From Anaerolineae bacterium (GTDB lineage Bacteria > Chloroflexota > Anaerolineae > JACIWP01): DNA of 36,215 nucleotides. The stretch's first letter is position 1, and every line of letters begins with the position of its first letter. The stretch lies in NCBI GenBank assembly GCA_028275445.1, contig JAPWUQ010000004.1, forward strand, positions 1-36,215, in the 5' to 3' direction. The notes beneath the pieces are model-generated. The model had not been told where the DNA came from. It did not search any database and saw nothing but the letters and a program-made list of their open reading frames with translations. Of the stretch, positions 16,524 to 24,168 are shown piece by piece. A program made the translations under genes and the position numbers.

Positions 16524-18101
16524 TTGTCGGGAACAACACGCACGCAAGATAACGGCTGGCCGCTTCTGCCTCCGGTGAGCCGGCAGGTCCAGGATGTCAT
16601 CCTCGAAGAAGCGGCGCCTGGTCTGCGGGTGCTGGAGATTTCCCTGGCGCGCGGCCTCGGCGCGGCGTTTATCGAGGAGCAGGTGCGCCGGCTGGCGCAG
16701 GGCCTGCAGGCGCGCGGCCATTTCGTGCAGGTCATCTATCCCGAACGGCTCCCACGGGGCCTGAAGCGCTGGGCACACTGGCCGGCCAACCGCGCCAGCC
16801 TGGCCAACTACGACATCCTCCACATCCATGCCGGCCTGCCCACCCCCCAGGACCTTCGGGAACTGCTTGGGCTGGGCTACATCCTCCCGGAGATGCGCGC
16901 CCGCAGTGTGTGGAGCTGTTACAGGTGCCTGAACACTGGCGGGGACGCGCAGGGCGTTCGCCGGCTGTCGGAACCGGCGCTGGTGCTGACACACAGCGCC
17001 GGCGATTACGAATTCCTGCGCCCGTACCTGCCCGAGGAGAAGCTTGCCTATGTGCCCTGGGGCGTCGAGCTGGAACACGTGTCGTCCCCACCCCAGGAAA
17101 GCGACGGCCTGCATGTCATTTTCCCCGCGCACTGCGGCGCAGAAGGCATAGAAGCCCTGGTCCAGGTGCTCCGGGACACGCCGGATATCACGGCGCATGT
17201 GCTGGTGCCGGCGGGCCAGGAGCCGCTCGCCGGCAATCCGATTGCTCCTGCCGCTCCCAACCTGCACGTGCATCATGTCGCCGGCCGGGAGGAAATTCGG
17301 GCACTTCTGCGCCAGGGGCAGGTGCTGTGCTGGCCGGCGGCAGAGCAGGGATGCTGTCTCGCCGGCCTGGAGCTGGAGGCGCTCGCCGCCGGCTGTCTGC
17401 TCGTCGCATCGGATTCGGCGCACGAGGTGCGCGGCTTAGCGGAGCAGGTGGGGTTCCTGTATGCGGCCGGCCAACCGCAGTCCCTGCGCCGCGTCCTCGA
17501 GACCCTGCGGGACGATCCCGACCTGCGCCGGCGCTATCAGGAGTTGGGCCGGCGTCGGGCTGAGCTGTTCCCATGGGAGCATACGCTCGACGCCTGCGAA
17601 CAGCGTTTGGCCCATGTCCATCTGCGCCGGCTGATCGCCTTTGCACTGCGCCGGGCGCGCGACCCGGACGACATATATCCCATCCTCCTGCGCCAGATGG
17701 TAAACATGATCGGCGCCGACGGAGGCACCTTTTTCGCGGCGCAGTCGGACGGCACTCTGACACTGCAGGCCGTGTATGGGCGCGGGCCGGCGCCCCCGCG
17801 GCATGTCGGACGGTACGAAGGGGTATATGGGTTTGCGGCGGACCAGCGGCAGACCCTTCTCCTTCCCGGGGATATCCAGGAAACCTATCTGGAAGAGAGC
17901 TGGCCCGTGTCGGACCTGCGCCGCTCCGCCGTCATCGTGCCGGTGCAGTACCGGGGCCAACTGCTGGGCGTCGCCGAGGCGATCCGGGGATTTATGCGCC
18001 GGCCTTTTGACGAATCGCATCGGCGCTGGTTCGTCTGGTGGGCGGAGGCGGCCGGCGAGGCAGTTGCCGCCCTGGAGCGGTCGAAGAAGGAAGGGCGCTG
18101 A
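16524..18101 (+). CDS. GT-B glycosyltransferase-like protein fused to a GAF domain
   Basis: The 525-residue protein appears to start at TTG 16524, with AAGGA 11 bases upstream; GTG 16575 is the alternative. Residues of about 34-365 have a two-lobed GT4 fold (LEISLARGLGAAFIEEQVRRL, YDILHIHAGLP, VLTHSAGDYEFLRPYLP, and an acidic donor-site segment at E274...E283/E285 followed by ALAAGCLLVASD). The usual Arg/Lys pair of GT4 enzymes after the inter-lobe linker is not evident (VIFPAHCGAEGIEAL), so catalytic activity is uncertain. Residues of about 368-520 are a GAF domain (YPILLRQMVNMIGADGGTFF, SAVIVPVQYRGQLLGVAEA). A glycosyltransferase with a C-terminal small-molecule sensor is unusual; regulation of glycosylation or a degenerate sensory lectin are both possible. 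Confidence 0.82.
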   Translation: MSGTTRTQDNGWPLLPPVSRQVQDVILEEAAPGLRVLEISLARGLGAAFIEEQVRRLAQGLQARGHFVQVIYPERLPRGLKRWAHWPANRASLANYDILHIHAGLPTPQDLRELLGLGYILPEMRARSVWSCYRCLNTGGDAQGVRRLSEPALVLTHSAGDYEFLRPYLPEEKLAYVPWGVELEHVSSPPQESDGLHVIFPAHCGAEGIEALVQVLRDTPDITAHVLVPAGQEPLAGNPIAPAAPNLHVHHVAGREEIRALLRQGQVLCWPAAEQGCCLAGLELEALAAGCLLVASDSAHEVRGLAEQVGFLYAAGQPQSLRRVLETLRDDPDLRRRYQELGRRRAELFPWEHTLDACEQRLAHVHLRRLIAFALRRARDPDDIYPILLRQMVNMIGADGGTFFAAQSDGTLTLQAVYGRGPAPPRHVGRYEGVYGFAADQRQTLLLPGDIQETYLEESWPVSDLRRSAVIVPVQYRGQLLGVAEAIRGFMRRPFDESHRRWFVWWAEAAGEAVAALERSKKEGR

Positions 18102-18104
18102 ACG

Positions 18105-18146
18105 CGCCGGCCCCCTGCCGCAGGGAATAGGGGCAGGGGGCCGGCG
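18105..18146. terminator. Long GC hairpin between convergent genes
   Basis: A perfect 15-base inverted repeat, CGCCGGCCCCCTGCC (18105-18119) and GGCAGGGGGCCGGCG (18132-18146), with a 12-base loop. It starts 3 bases after the glycosyltransferase-GAF stop and ends 8 bases before the stop of the convergent gene. There is no T run on either strand, so it is either a non-canonical terminator or an RNA 3'-end stabiliser. Confidence 0.5.
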
Positions 18147-18154
18147 GATGCGGA

Positions 18155-19378
18155 TCAGTGCACCAGCACCTTGATGCCGGGGTAGCGCAATTTGTAGACG
18201 TGCACAGCGTAATCGCTGAAGGTATCGACCATCGTGCCATCCCGGACCTGCAGAGTGCGGTCCTCGAACAGCACGTCCGCCTTGCTTCCCGGCAGGCCGG
18301 TGAACTTCACCTGGACGGTGTCGCGCACCAGGCTGGCGACGAAGAGATAGGTGTTGCCGCCGTAGTTGCGGGCGGTCATCAGGATAGACGGCTGGCGCAC
18401 ACCCATGGCCGGCGCCGACTGCGTGGGGCCGGAGAGAATGGTGAAGCTCATCCCCTGCGGCACCGGATCCGTGGAGGTGAGGATCGGCTTCAATTGCGTC
18501 AGCTCCGCCAGCACTCGGCGCAGGCTGTCGACCATATCCGGCACATACATGCCGTACTCGAAGGTGTACCAGTCGAGGCCCTGGGCGCCCAGCATCAGCG
18601 GCACATAGGCATCGAAGCGCATGTACTGATAGTTCGGGTGGCCGGCATGGAATCCAGGCGGCAGGGAGGACAGCCCGTTGCGCTCCGCGTAGGTCTGGGC
18701 ATCGAAGAACTGCGGCGTGGCGATGACGGCAGTGTTGGTGCCGGCGACGCCCTCCACTGCCCCCTTGACCCGGGTGACCATCGAAGCGCGATCAATGCCG
18801 TACAGCTCGGGATAGGCGCCGCAGAAGATCACGTCGGTGACGTCGGACCAGTAGCGGAAATAGTCCGGCGTCGCGCCTTCGGCCAGGTACAGCCCCACCG
18901 GCCTCTGCAGGGGGTCCGCCTTTTTGATGAGGTTGTACAGCCGGCGCCACGACTCATGGTCGGCCGCGGTCTTGGGCTCTTCCGGCAGGTACCACATGGA
19001 GACCGCGTTGGACTTGGCCAGCGCCGCCACGTAATTGATGACCGTGGCATCCGAGGCGGTCAGGAACGAGGGGGAGATGGAAACCCGCACTTTCAGGCCG
19101 TTCTGCTCCGCCTGGGCGAAATACTGCTGGTACTCCGCCACGCTCATGGGCACCATGGCGGCGGTGTTGATGCCGGCCTGGCTGACCTGCGAGAAGTACT
19201 CCGGCAGGATGTAATACCCGCCTAGGTGAATGGAGGGAGAGAGGACGCTGGCGATGGAAGGACTGCCGGCGATTGCCGGCGCAGTGCCGGCGAACAGGCT
19301 CACCAGCAGGAGGAACAACGACAGCAGTGCGACCGGGGTAATACTGCGCAATCTGAAGACAGTATGTTCCTTTTTCAT
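18155..19378 (-). CDS. Secreted glycosidase-like TIM-barrel protein, paralogue of the gene at 35572
   Basis: The 407-residue protein has a signal peptide (MKKEHTVFRLRS, Leu-rich core, cleavage near APAIAG). The mature part looks like a TIM-barrel glycoside hydrolase: strand-like segments, WYLPEEPK with E133-E134, GLYLAEGATPDYF, FCGAYPELYGID, and LDWYTFEYG with E274 as a candidate second carboxylate. A beta-rich C-terminal region follows (ILMTARNYGGNTYLFVASL). I do not recognise a numbered GH family, so the enzymatic role is inferred. The lipoprotein at 35572 shares the central region almost motif for motif. ATG 19378 is preferred over the adjacent ATG 19381 because GGTGG then lies four bases upstream; that site is in the arm of a hairpin. 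It is divergent from the glycan operon. Confidence 0.83.
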   Translation of the reverse strand: MKKEHTVFRLRSITPVALLSLFLLLVSLFAGTAPAIAGSPSIASVLSPSIHLGGYYILPEYFSQVSQAGINTAAMVPMSVAEYQQYFAQAEQNGLKVRVSISPSFLTASDATVINYVAALAKSNAVSMWYLPEEPKTAADHESWRRLYNLIKKADPLQRPVGLYLAEGATPDYFRYWSDVTDVIFCGAYPELYGIDRASMVTRVKGAVEGVAGTNTAVIATPQFFDAQTYAERNGLSSLPPGFHAGHPNYQYMRFDAYVPLMLGAQGLDWYTFEYGMYVPDMVDSLRRVLAELTQLKPILTSTDPVPQGMSFTILSGPTQSAPAMGVRQPSILMTARNYGGNTYLFVASLVRDTVQVKFTGLPGSKADVLFEDRTLQVRDGTMVDTFSDYAVHVYKLRYPGIKVLVH

Positions 19379-19383
19379 CATCC

Positions 19384-19444
19384 CACCCCTAGGATAAGAA
19401 TTCGCGGAACTGTATCGTTCCGCTACCTCGATTATCCTGGGGTG
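19384..19444 (-). promoter_or_regulatory. Nested inverted repeats able to hide the ribosome binding site of the 19378 gene
   Basis: Outer arms: CACCCC (19384-19389), one bulged T, AGGATAA (19391-19397), against TTATCCTGGGGTG (19432-19444), 13 paired bases. Inner arms: GCGGAAC (19404-19410) and GTTCCGC (19417-19423). In minus-strand RNA the GGGGUG that serves as ribosome site just before the start codon pairs with CACCCC at the far arm. It may act as a translational switch or, as DNA, as an operator between divergent genes. Confidence 0.6.
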
Positions 19445-19459
19445 TCACACGAAACTGAA

Positions 19460-19475
19460 TAGTACAGCGGTACTA
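19460..19475. repeat. Small inverted repeat TAGTAC-agcg-GTACTA
   Basis: A perfect 6-base inverted repeat with a 4-base centre lies between the nested hairpin and the chain-length gene. It could be an operator half-site pair. I found no convincing sigma-70 promoter for the plus-strand operon in 19382-19532. Confidence 0.35.
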
Positions 19476-19532
19476 CCGGGCAGATTGGGCGGGGGGTACT
19501 TTCTTCCTAATCCAGTATCACGGAGGTGCGCA

Positions 19533-20978
19533 GTGGAGGTTCGGGTCTATCTACAAGCGGTATGGAAATCGATCCAGTGGTTGGCGATCGGCGTGGTTGC
19601 CGCCGCCGGCGTCAGCGTCTTGCTGAGCCTGTTCATCCTGCGGCCAGTCTATCGCGCCACCGCCACTATGATCGTCAACGTCAACGACCCCTTATCCAAT
19701 ACCACCGGCTACACGGCGGCGCTGGCCAGCGAGCGCATGGCCCAGACCTACGCCCAACTGGTGACGGAGCCGGGCATCCTGCAGGAGACGTTACAGCGCG
19801 CCGGCCTTTCCCTGCGCCCCGAACTCTTCCGCGAGCGCGTCACCGTCACCGCCCCACCCAATACCGCCGTCATCCGGGTCGCGGTGGAGGATAACAACCC
19901 GACCCGCTCCGCCGAGCTGGCCAACACGCTGGTGAAAGTGTTCGGCGAACGGGTGCAGACATGGCAGGAGGAGGCCGGCGTCGCCCGCACCGCCTCTTCC
20001 CCTGAAGTGGCCTCCCTGGTCGAGCAACAGCGCCAGTATCTGGCCAACACCCTGGATGCCTACGCCAGCACCTATGCCAACCTGATGGGCATCTACGTGG
20101 AGCTGACGAGCCAGATGCAGTCCATACGCCCCGTGCCGGCGGCGCTCCTCTCCGAGCAGGAGCTGAATGAGCTGGGCCTTTCCCTGCGCACCCAGATGAC
20201 CGATACGCTCCAGGCCATCAACACGCTCGAGGACCGGCTCGCGAAGCTGGAAACCACCCCTCCCACGGCGCAGTTCTCGCCGGCGGAATGGCGCGACGAG
20301 CTGACCCGTCTGGAGAACCTGCTCTATCAGTACCGCTCGCTGTATACCGAACTGCTGAACATCAAATGGACCATGTCCCAGCTTGAGCCGACCCGGCCGC
20401 CGGCGGACCAGGTCACCGCGCAGATGAGCACGGTGGACAGCCTCATCAACTCGGTGCGGGCCAAGATCGCCTCCCTGCAGGAGGAGCTCACGAAGCATGC
20501 GCAGGCCGCGCCGGCGCCGGACGCGCTCTCCCGGCAGGACATCGCCGCCCAAACCGAAACCCTGCGGCAGGAACTGACCGCCCGCCGCGAGGCCTACATC
20601 AACTGGCTCAACGGGTACATCAGCTATCTGCAACTGCGCCAGGCCAACTTGGAGCTTCCGGCGGTGGAAGTGGATGTCAAGGAGCTGGACGCACAGCGCA
20701 AGCAGATTGCCCAGGAAGCGGCGGTGGTATGGGAGCAGATTCAGGACCTGCGCAAGCGTCTGGACTCTTTTGACGAGGTCCATTACGAGCCGGCCGGCCC
20801 GCCCATCATCCTGGCCGAGGCGGCGCTTCCGCCGGCCAAACCGGTGCGCCCCAACCCCCTGCTGAACGGCGTGGTGGCCGGCACCGCCGCCCTCATCATC
20901 GGCCTGCTCATTGTCATCCTGCGGGAATACTTCCGCCTGGCGGCGGAGACCCCCATCGGCGCGGAAGAGCAAGGATGA
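19533..20978 (+). CDS. Wzz-type polysaccharide chain-length determinant protein
   Basis: The 481-residue protein starts at GTG 19533, with GGAGG six bases upstream; the frame extends further left without a ribosome site. One membrane helix lies at about 16-36 (IGVVAAAGVSVLLSLFI) and another near 448-468 (VVAGTAALIIGLLIVIL), the arrangement of polysaccharide co-polymerases. The PVYRATATMIVNV segment after TM1 is typical of Wzz. Between them is a long helical, coiled-coil extracytoplasmic region (residues of about 150-430) with many Leu/Glu/Gln heptads. A Pro-rich stretch (PPAKPVRPNP) precedes TM2. No C-terminal BY-kinase domain is present. It would control the length of the polymer made by the downstream genes. 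It is the first gene of the plus-strand operon. Confidence 0.9.
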   Translation: MEVRVYLQAVWKSIQWLAIGVVAAAGVSVLLSLFILRPVYRATATMIVNVNDPLSNTTGYTAALASERMAQTYAQLVTEPGILQETLQRAGLSLRPELFRERVTVTAPPNTAVIRVAVEDNNPTRSAELANTLVKVFGERVQTWQEEAGVARTASSPEVASLVEQQRQYLANTLDAYASTYANLMGIYVELTSQMQSIRPVPAALLSEQELNELGLSLRTQMTDTLQAINTLEDRLAKLETTPPTAQFSPAEWRDELTRLENLLYQYRSLYTELLNIKWTMSQLEPTRPPADQVTAQMSTVDSLINSVRAKIASLQEELTKHAQAAPAPDALSRQDIAAQTETLRQELTARREAYINWLNGYISYLQLRQANLELPAVEVDVKELDAQRKQIAQEAAVVWEQIQDLRKRLDSFDEVHYEPAGPPIILAEAALPPAKPVRPNPLLNGVVAGTAALIIGLLIVILREYFRLAAETPIGAEEQG

Positions 20979-20988
20979 GGCAGGTATA

Positions 20989-22524
20989 ATGGAACGGCCG
21001 GCAGACACCTCCCCCACATCCGATGCCGCGACCAGGCGCACGACCTTCGTGCGGCTGGCGGTGCGCGATTCGGCCATTTACCTGCCGGCGACGCTGGTGC
21101 AGGGATTGGGAGGCATCGCCGTCACCGCCATCATCAGCAAGCTCTCGACGCCGGCCGATTACGGCAGTTATACCCTGGGCATCAGCCTCTCGACGGCGCT
21201 CGCTATGATCGCCGGCCAGTGGATCAACGAGTCGCTCATCCGCCTCTGGCCCGAGGCGCGCCGGCGCATGGAGCTTCAGCATCTTTACGCCACGCTGGCG
21301 CGCGCCGGCGGCCTGCTGACCCTGCTGGTGATGGCCGCGTCCATCGGCATCCTGGCCTGGTGGCAGCCCGGCCGGCAGGAGGGGCTGTATCCATATCTGC
21401 TGGTCTCCGCCGCCACCTTCCCCCTCCTGGTAGCCTTCGGGGCCATCGCCGCCTGGTGCCGCATCACGGGCCGCTCGCTGTGGTTCAGCGCCTTCGTCAT
21501 CTGGCGGGTGCTGGGAGGGGTCGCCATCGGCGTCCTCCTGGCGCTGGGCGCCCGCATGGGCACCATCGGCTTCCTGTGGGGCATCGCCATTGCCTGGGGA
21601 GCGGTGGTCTTGGGCGTTGCCCTCTCCCGCCGGCAGGCCCTGCGCATTGCCCTGTTTGGGCGCTTTTTCTCGCGGGACATCCTGCGCGAGGCGGTGCGCT
21701 ACAGCCTGCCGCTGACCGGCATCGCCGTCGCCGGCCTGGTCCTTTCCATCTCCGACCGCTACATCATCGGCGGCCTGCTGAGCACATATGCCGTGGGCAT
21801 TTACGCCCTGGGATACTCCATCGCTCAGCGGGGCATGGAGCTGGTGCTGGAGCCGTTCGCTAGGGCTGTCCAGCCCCTCCTCTTCCGTTCCTGGGTGGAG
21901 CAGGGGCCGGCCGAGACCCAGCGGCTGGTCGAGCGTCTGGCGCGCTATTACCTGCTGATGGCCATCCCGCTGGCGGCCGGCCTGACAGCGGTCGCGCGGC
22001 AGGTGGTGCTCCTCCTATCCACCCCGGAATACCTGGACAGCGCCGCCGTCATCGGCATCGTCAGCGCGGCCATGATCTTTTACGGCCTGGCCCGCATGTA
22101 TGAGGAGGCCTTCGCCCTGCAGAAAACGACCTTACCGCTGTTTATCATTTACATCATCACCAGCGCCTTCAACGTGGGCGTGAACCTGGCCGGCATCCCG
22201 CGCTACGGCTACATGGTGGCCGCCTGGTCCACGCTGGCCTCCTACATCCTGATGATGCTGCTCACCGGGGCATGGGCACAGCGGGTCCTGCCCCTGCGGC
22301 TGTTCGGATGGTGGGTGTGGAAGCCGGCGCTGGCATCTGCCGGCATGGTGCTGGCGGTCACGGCGCTCCAGCGGTGGCTGGGGACCAGCTTGTGGCTGTT
22401 GGTGGTGCAGGTCGCCGGCGGTGCGGCCGTATATGCCCTGCTCATCCTGGCGTTCGGGGGAATTTCCCTGCACGAGCTTCAGGAACTGCTCAGGGCCGGC
22501 CGCGCCCGCCTGGGAATGAGATGA
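20989..22524 (+). CDS. Wzx-like polysaccharide flippase (MATE/MOP superfamily)
   Basis: The 511-residue protein has about 12-14 hydrophobic helices after a polar N-terminus. It starts at ATG 20989, 10 bases beyond the previous stop, with GAGGCAGG upstream. LVQGLGGIAVTAIISKLSTPADYGSYTLGIS is a typical first helical pair of the polysaccharide transporter (PST) family, and SISDRYIIGGLLSTYAVGIYALGY a typical central one. It is expected to flip lipid-linked glycan units from the inner to the outer face of the cytoplasmic membrane. Its place directly after the chain-length gene and before the ligase/polymerase supports a Wzx/Wzy pathway. Confidence 0.93.
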   Translation: MERPADTSPTSDAATRRTTFVRLAVRDSAIYLPATLVQGLGGIAVTAIISKLSTPADYGSYTLGISLSTALAMIAGQWINESLIRLWPEARRRMELQHLYATLARAGGLLTLLVMAASIGILAWWQPGRQEGLYPYLLVSAATFPLLVAFGAIAAWCRITGRSLWFSAFVIWRVLGGVAIGVLLALGARMGTIGFLWGIAIAWGAVVLGVALSRRQALRIALFGRFFSRDILREAVRYSLPLTGIAVAGLVLSISDRYIIGGLLSTYAVGIYALGYSIAQRGMELVLEPFARAVQPLLFRSWVEQGPAETQRLVERLARYYLLMAIPLAAGLTAVARQVVLLLSTPEYLDSAAVIGIVSAAMIFYGLARMYEEAFALQKTTLPLFIIYIITSAFNVGVNLAGIPRYGYMVAAWSTLASYILMMLLTGAWAQRVLPLRLFGWWVWKPALASAGMVLAVTALQRWLGTSLWLLVVQVAGGAAVYALLILAFGGISLHELQELLRAGRARLGMR

Positions 22525-22540
22525 ATAGGGAGGAGAAGGA

Positions 22541-23158
22541 GTGACAGTGGGAAAAATCCAGGACCTTCTGCGCCGGCTCGTGAAAAAGGTCTTCGAGCAC
22601 AACGAGTATTACATCTTTGTCAACCGCTCGCTGGACGACTTGCCGCCCGAGCGGCCTCTGCCGGCCGGCCTGCGCATCGTGCGGATTGACCAGGGGAACG
22701 CGGACGAGCTGGAGCGGATAGAAGGCCTGCCGGCCAACAAGCGGCGCGACTTCCGCAGGATGCTCGCCCAGGGGCAGGTCGGCTATTTCGCGCTGGACGG
22801 TCAGCGGGCGGCCGGCCATCTGTGGGCTATCATCCCCCGCCCGAATGAGGTGGTGAACCGCGGCTATGTGCGGGTCTATCCCGGCGAAGCATATGCCCAC
22901 TACGCCCATACCTACCCGCCGTACCGCCGGCAGGGCATCGCCTCTGCCCTGTCCCTCCACTTCCTGCATGATGTCCTGAACAGGCCGGACGTTCGCATGG
23001 TCAAGGCCAGCGTCCTCACGACCAACACTCCCAGCCTGGCAATGATGGAAGCCCTGCACGGCCGGCGGGTCGGCCGCATCTCGCACTGGCGGGTGTTGGG
23101 AATCCATTACCGCAAGGTCCTGCTGGACCCCGGACAAGAACAAGGAGCGCGCTGGTGA
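22541..23158 (+). CDS. GNAT-family N-acetyltransferase
   Basis: The 205-residue protein starts at GTG 22541 with GGGAGGAG five bases upstream. Residues of about 60-195 form a GNAT fold; YPPYRRQGIASALSLHFLHD (about 125-145) is the acetyl-CoA pyrophosphate-binding motif (R/Q-x-x-G-x-A), and VLTTNTPSLAMMEALHGRRVGR is the helix-strand motif B. The N-terminus (NEYYIFVNRSLDD) is specific to this protein. The substrate may be an amino sugar or protein of the glycan pathway. The final codons overlap the start of the next gene (GTGA), so translation is coupled to the FemAB-like pair. Confidence 0.87.
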   Translation: MTVGKIQDLLRRLVKKVFEHNEYYIFVNRSLDDLPPERPLPAGLRIVRIDQGNADELERIEGLPANKRRDFRRMLAQGQVGYFALDGQRAAGHLWAIIPRPNEVVNRGYVRVYPGEAYAHYAHTYPPYRRQGIASALSLHFLHDVLNRPDVRMVKASVLTTNTPSLAMMEALHGRRVGRISHWRVLGIHYRKVLLDPGQEQGARW

Positions 23159-24168
23159 GCGAGGAATTCACGGCCAGGTCCCTCACGCCTGAGGAATATC
23201 CCCTCTGGGACGCGCTGGTGGACACGGCGCCCTCCGGCACCCCGTTCCAGGCCACCTGGTGGATGGGAACCCTGGCAAGGGAGCTGAAAGCGCATTTTGA
23301 GGTAGTGGGATGCTTCCGCAAAGGCGTGCTGTGGGGAGGCTGTGCCCTGTTCGGCCGGCGCACCGGCCCCTTCTGCCGGCTGGTATTCCCTCCCTCGGCC
23401 CTCTACAACGGCATCGTGGTAAAGCCCAGGGACACCGATTCCTACCCCACTCAGGTCATGCACACCATCGGCGTGACCGAGTGCCTGGGAAGCTGGATCC
23501 GACAGCACGCCCATGAAGCGCACTTGACCCACCACCACTCTCTGCTCGACGTACGGGGGCTGATCTGGCAGGGCTGGCGCAGTCGGGTGCGCTATACATA
23601 CATCCTCCCGCTGGGCAGTCGGGAGGAGATGATCGGGCGTGCGGAGCGCACCCGCGGCGCCATGTTTCGTCAGGCGGAACGCGCCGGCCTGCGCTGTGAA
23701 CCCAGCGATGACATCGAGGCCTTCCTCCCGCTGTACGCCCGGACGTTCGCCCGACACGGGTTGGAGTCACCGGTCCCCCTGCCGGCCATCGCCGCCATCT
23801 ACCGCGCCGGCCGAGAGCGAGGGGCCGCCCAGCTCTTCCTCACCCGTACTCCCGCCGGCGAGGTCGTCAGCGGCACCATCGCCCTCTGGACCCAGCGCAA
23901 TGCCATGCTCTGGCTGGCCGCCAGCAAGCCCGAATGGCTGGAGCAGGGCGCCTCGGTATTCACCTATTTTGAGACCTTCGTCCACCTGGCCGAGCGCTTC
24001 CAAGAGGTGGATTTCGCCTCGGCCAATGTACACTCCCTGCATCATAACGCGGCCCTGCTGGGGGGCGAACTGCGGCTGGTCGCCCGCACCGAGCTGACGC
24101 GCTCGCCGGCCCTGCGCTTTTTCCATGCCCTGCGGCATATCAGGCGCTTTCAACCGGAGGAAGGATAA
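23155..24168 (+). CDS. FemAB-like aminoacyl/acyl transferase, copy 1
   Basis: The 337-residue protein starts at GTG 23155, overlapping the previous stop by four bases. It has the FemAB/BioF2-like double GNAT layout: an N-terminal lobe with PFQATWWM, VVGCF, LWGGCALFGRRTGPF and FPPSALYNGIVV. A C-terminal lobe has DDIEAFLPLYARTFARHGLESP, GEVVSGTIALW, MLWLAASKPEW and VDFASANVHSLHHNAA. Family members transfer an amino acid from aminoacyl-tRNA to peptidoglycan precursors, or act in exopolysaccharide loci with unknown acceptors. The position inside the glycan operon favours the second role. Copy 2 follows directly with no gap (TAA then ATG). No membrane segment. Confidence 0.85.
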   Translation: MSEEFTARSLTPEEYPLWDALVDTAPSGTPFQATWWMGTLARELKAHFEVVGCFRKGVLWGGCALFGRRTGPFCRLVFPPSALYNGIVVKPRDTDSYPTQVMHTIGVTECLGSWIRQHAHEAHLTHHHSLLDVRGLIWQGWRSRVRYTYILPLGSREEMIGRAERTRGAMFRQAERAGLRCEPSDDIEAFLPLYARTFARHGLESPVPLPAIAAIYRAGRERGAAQLFLTRTPAGEVVSGTIALWTQRNAMLWLAASKPEWLEQGASVFTYFETFVHLAERFQEVDFASANVHSLHHNAALLGGELRLVARTELTRSPALRFFHALRHIRRFQPEEG

